Part shown: positions 63,857 to 64,000 of the stretch, in pieces
Layout of the letters: each line of letters opens with the position of its first letter
How positions within the stretch are numbered: position 1 is the first letter of the stretch
Source of the DNA: Clostridium simiarum
GTDB lineage: Bacteria; Bacillota; Clostridia; Clostridiales; Clostridiaceae
NCBI RefSeq assembly: GCF_018919175.1
Contig: NZ_JAHLQL010000001.1
Coordinates: forward strand, 1,612,001 to 1,676,000
DNA length: 64,000 nucleotides
Direction: 5' to 3'
Program-made: the position numbers and the translations under genes
Notes under the pieces: generated by a model
What the model saw: only the letters and a program-made list of their open reading frames with translations
Told to the model about the DNA's origin: nothing
Database searches by the model: none

Positions 63857-64000
63857 TTAAATTATTCTATCTAATATTATTAGCTCTACTCCATGAACTG
63901 GTATACTCATTCTATCCATGTACTTCCCTTGTAATTTTAATTCCTTTATCTCAATTTTAGGTTGAGCCTTTCCCTTTAAATATTCAAGTTCTTCTTTGTG
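63857..64000 (-). CDS. C-terminal end of an unidentified protein (partial)
   Basis: The last 47 residues of a protein enter from the right edge: KEELEYLKGKAQPKIEIKEL and, near the end, IPVHGVELIILD before TAA. The shape recalls the terminal beta-sandwich strand of some glycoside hydrolases (GH39-like), but this is too short to assign. The gap 63621-63856 shows GTATATAC twice and an AT-rich promoter-like region for the adhesin gene. Confidence 0.5.
   Translation of the reverse strand, partial: HKEELEYLKGKAQPKIEIKELKLQGKYMDRMSIPVHGVELIILDRII

Overview
The window is low-GC, spore-forming Firmicute DNA, most likely a Clostridium sensu stricto chromosome. The reasons are strongly A+T-rich intergenic DNA, purine-rich GGAGG-type ribosome binding sites, a small acid-soluble spore protein gene (Tlp), an LPXTG cell-wall protein, and a five-gene cellulose-synthase cluster of the clostridial ccs type. 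No rRNA, tRNA or CRISPR was seen. Most genes lie on the minus strand, so operons read right to left. Function calls come from motif recognition alone; no database search was run.

Layout by position. 1-4.8 kb: a Bce-type peptide-antibiotic sensing and resistance module (permease, ATPase, intramembrane-sensing kinase, response regulator), with a possible retroelement scar at the very start. 5-6.9 kb: an ABC-2 transporter beside a decayed TetR gene. 6.9-10.4 kb: a gene graveyard (two zeta-toxin remnants, an ABC-ATPase tail, a P-type ATPase piece and a second copy of the scar) around intact selO and tlp. 10.4-18.1 kb: a co-directional set RpiR - PTS EIICB - GH4 6-phospho-alpha-glucosidase - IlvD/Edd dehydratase - KDPG aldolase - KDG kinase, which joins alpha-glucoside import to an Entner-Doudoroff-type branch. 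18.3-19.8 kb: a membrane chemoreceptor. 20-26.3 kb: a lactococcin-972-type ABC/DUF1430 pair plus a second ABC transporter whose ATPase has a broken Walker A. 26.6-30.6 kb: a DUF2785 protein, a Cache chemoreceptor and an ABM monooxygenase. 30.9-33.4 kb: BtrH-like and VOC genes divergent from a WYL regulator. 33.4-35.8 kb: a MarR-Fur-CDF metal operon with three matching operators. 35.9-36.6 kb: a FadR-type regulator.

36.8-44.0 kb: ccsZABHI-like genes for synthesis, O-acetylation and trimming of a cellulose-like exopolysaccharide under c-di-GMP control (PilZ). 44.2-48.1 kb: a second RpiR-PTS-GH4 set with a variant GH4 signature. 48.4-54.7 kb: a VanZ-RDD protein, a two-component system whose kinase carries an internal tandem duplication, and GT39/DUF2304/GT2 envelope glycosylation genes. 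55-58.5 kb: a visibly more G+C-rich plus-strand segment (cupin, TetR, CPA2 antiporter) with decayed reading frames at its edges. 58.6-63.6 kb: a large LPXTG adhesin with a stack of CnaB stalk domains, four of them near-identical. The window ends inside an unidentified gene.

Overall this looks like an accessory and surface-function region: peptide-antibiotic defence, sugar import, polysaccharide and adhesin production, and many small deletions and decayed genes. The points most worth following are the Entner-Doudoroff-linked GH4/PTS operon, the two CnaB/PilZ architectures (repeat array in the adhesin, tandem PilZ in the synthase), the ATPase with Arg in its P-loop, the kinase duplication, and the orphan operator-promoter near 20.05 kb.
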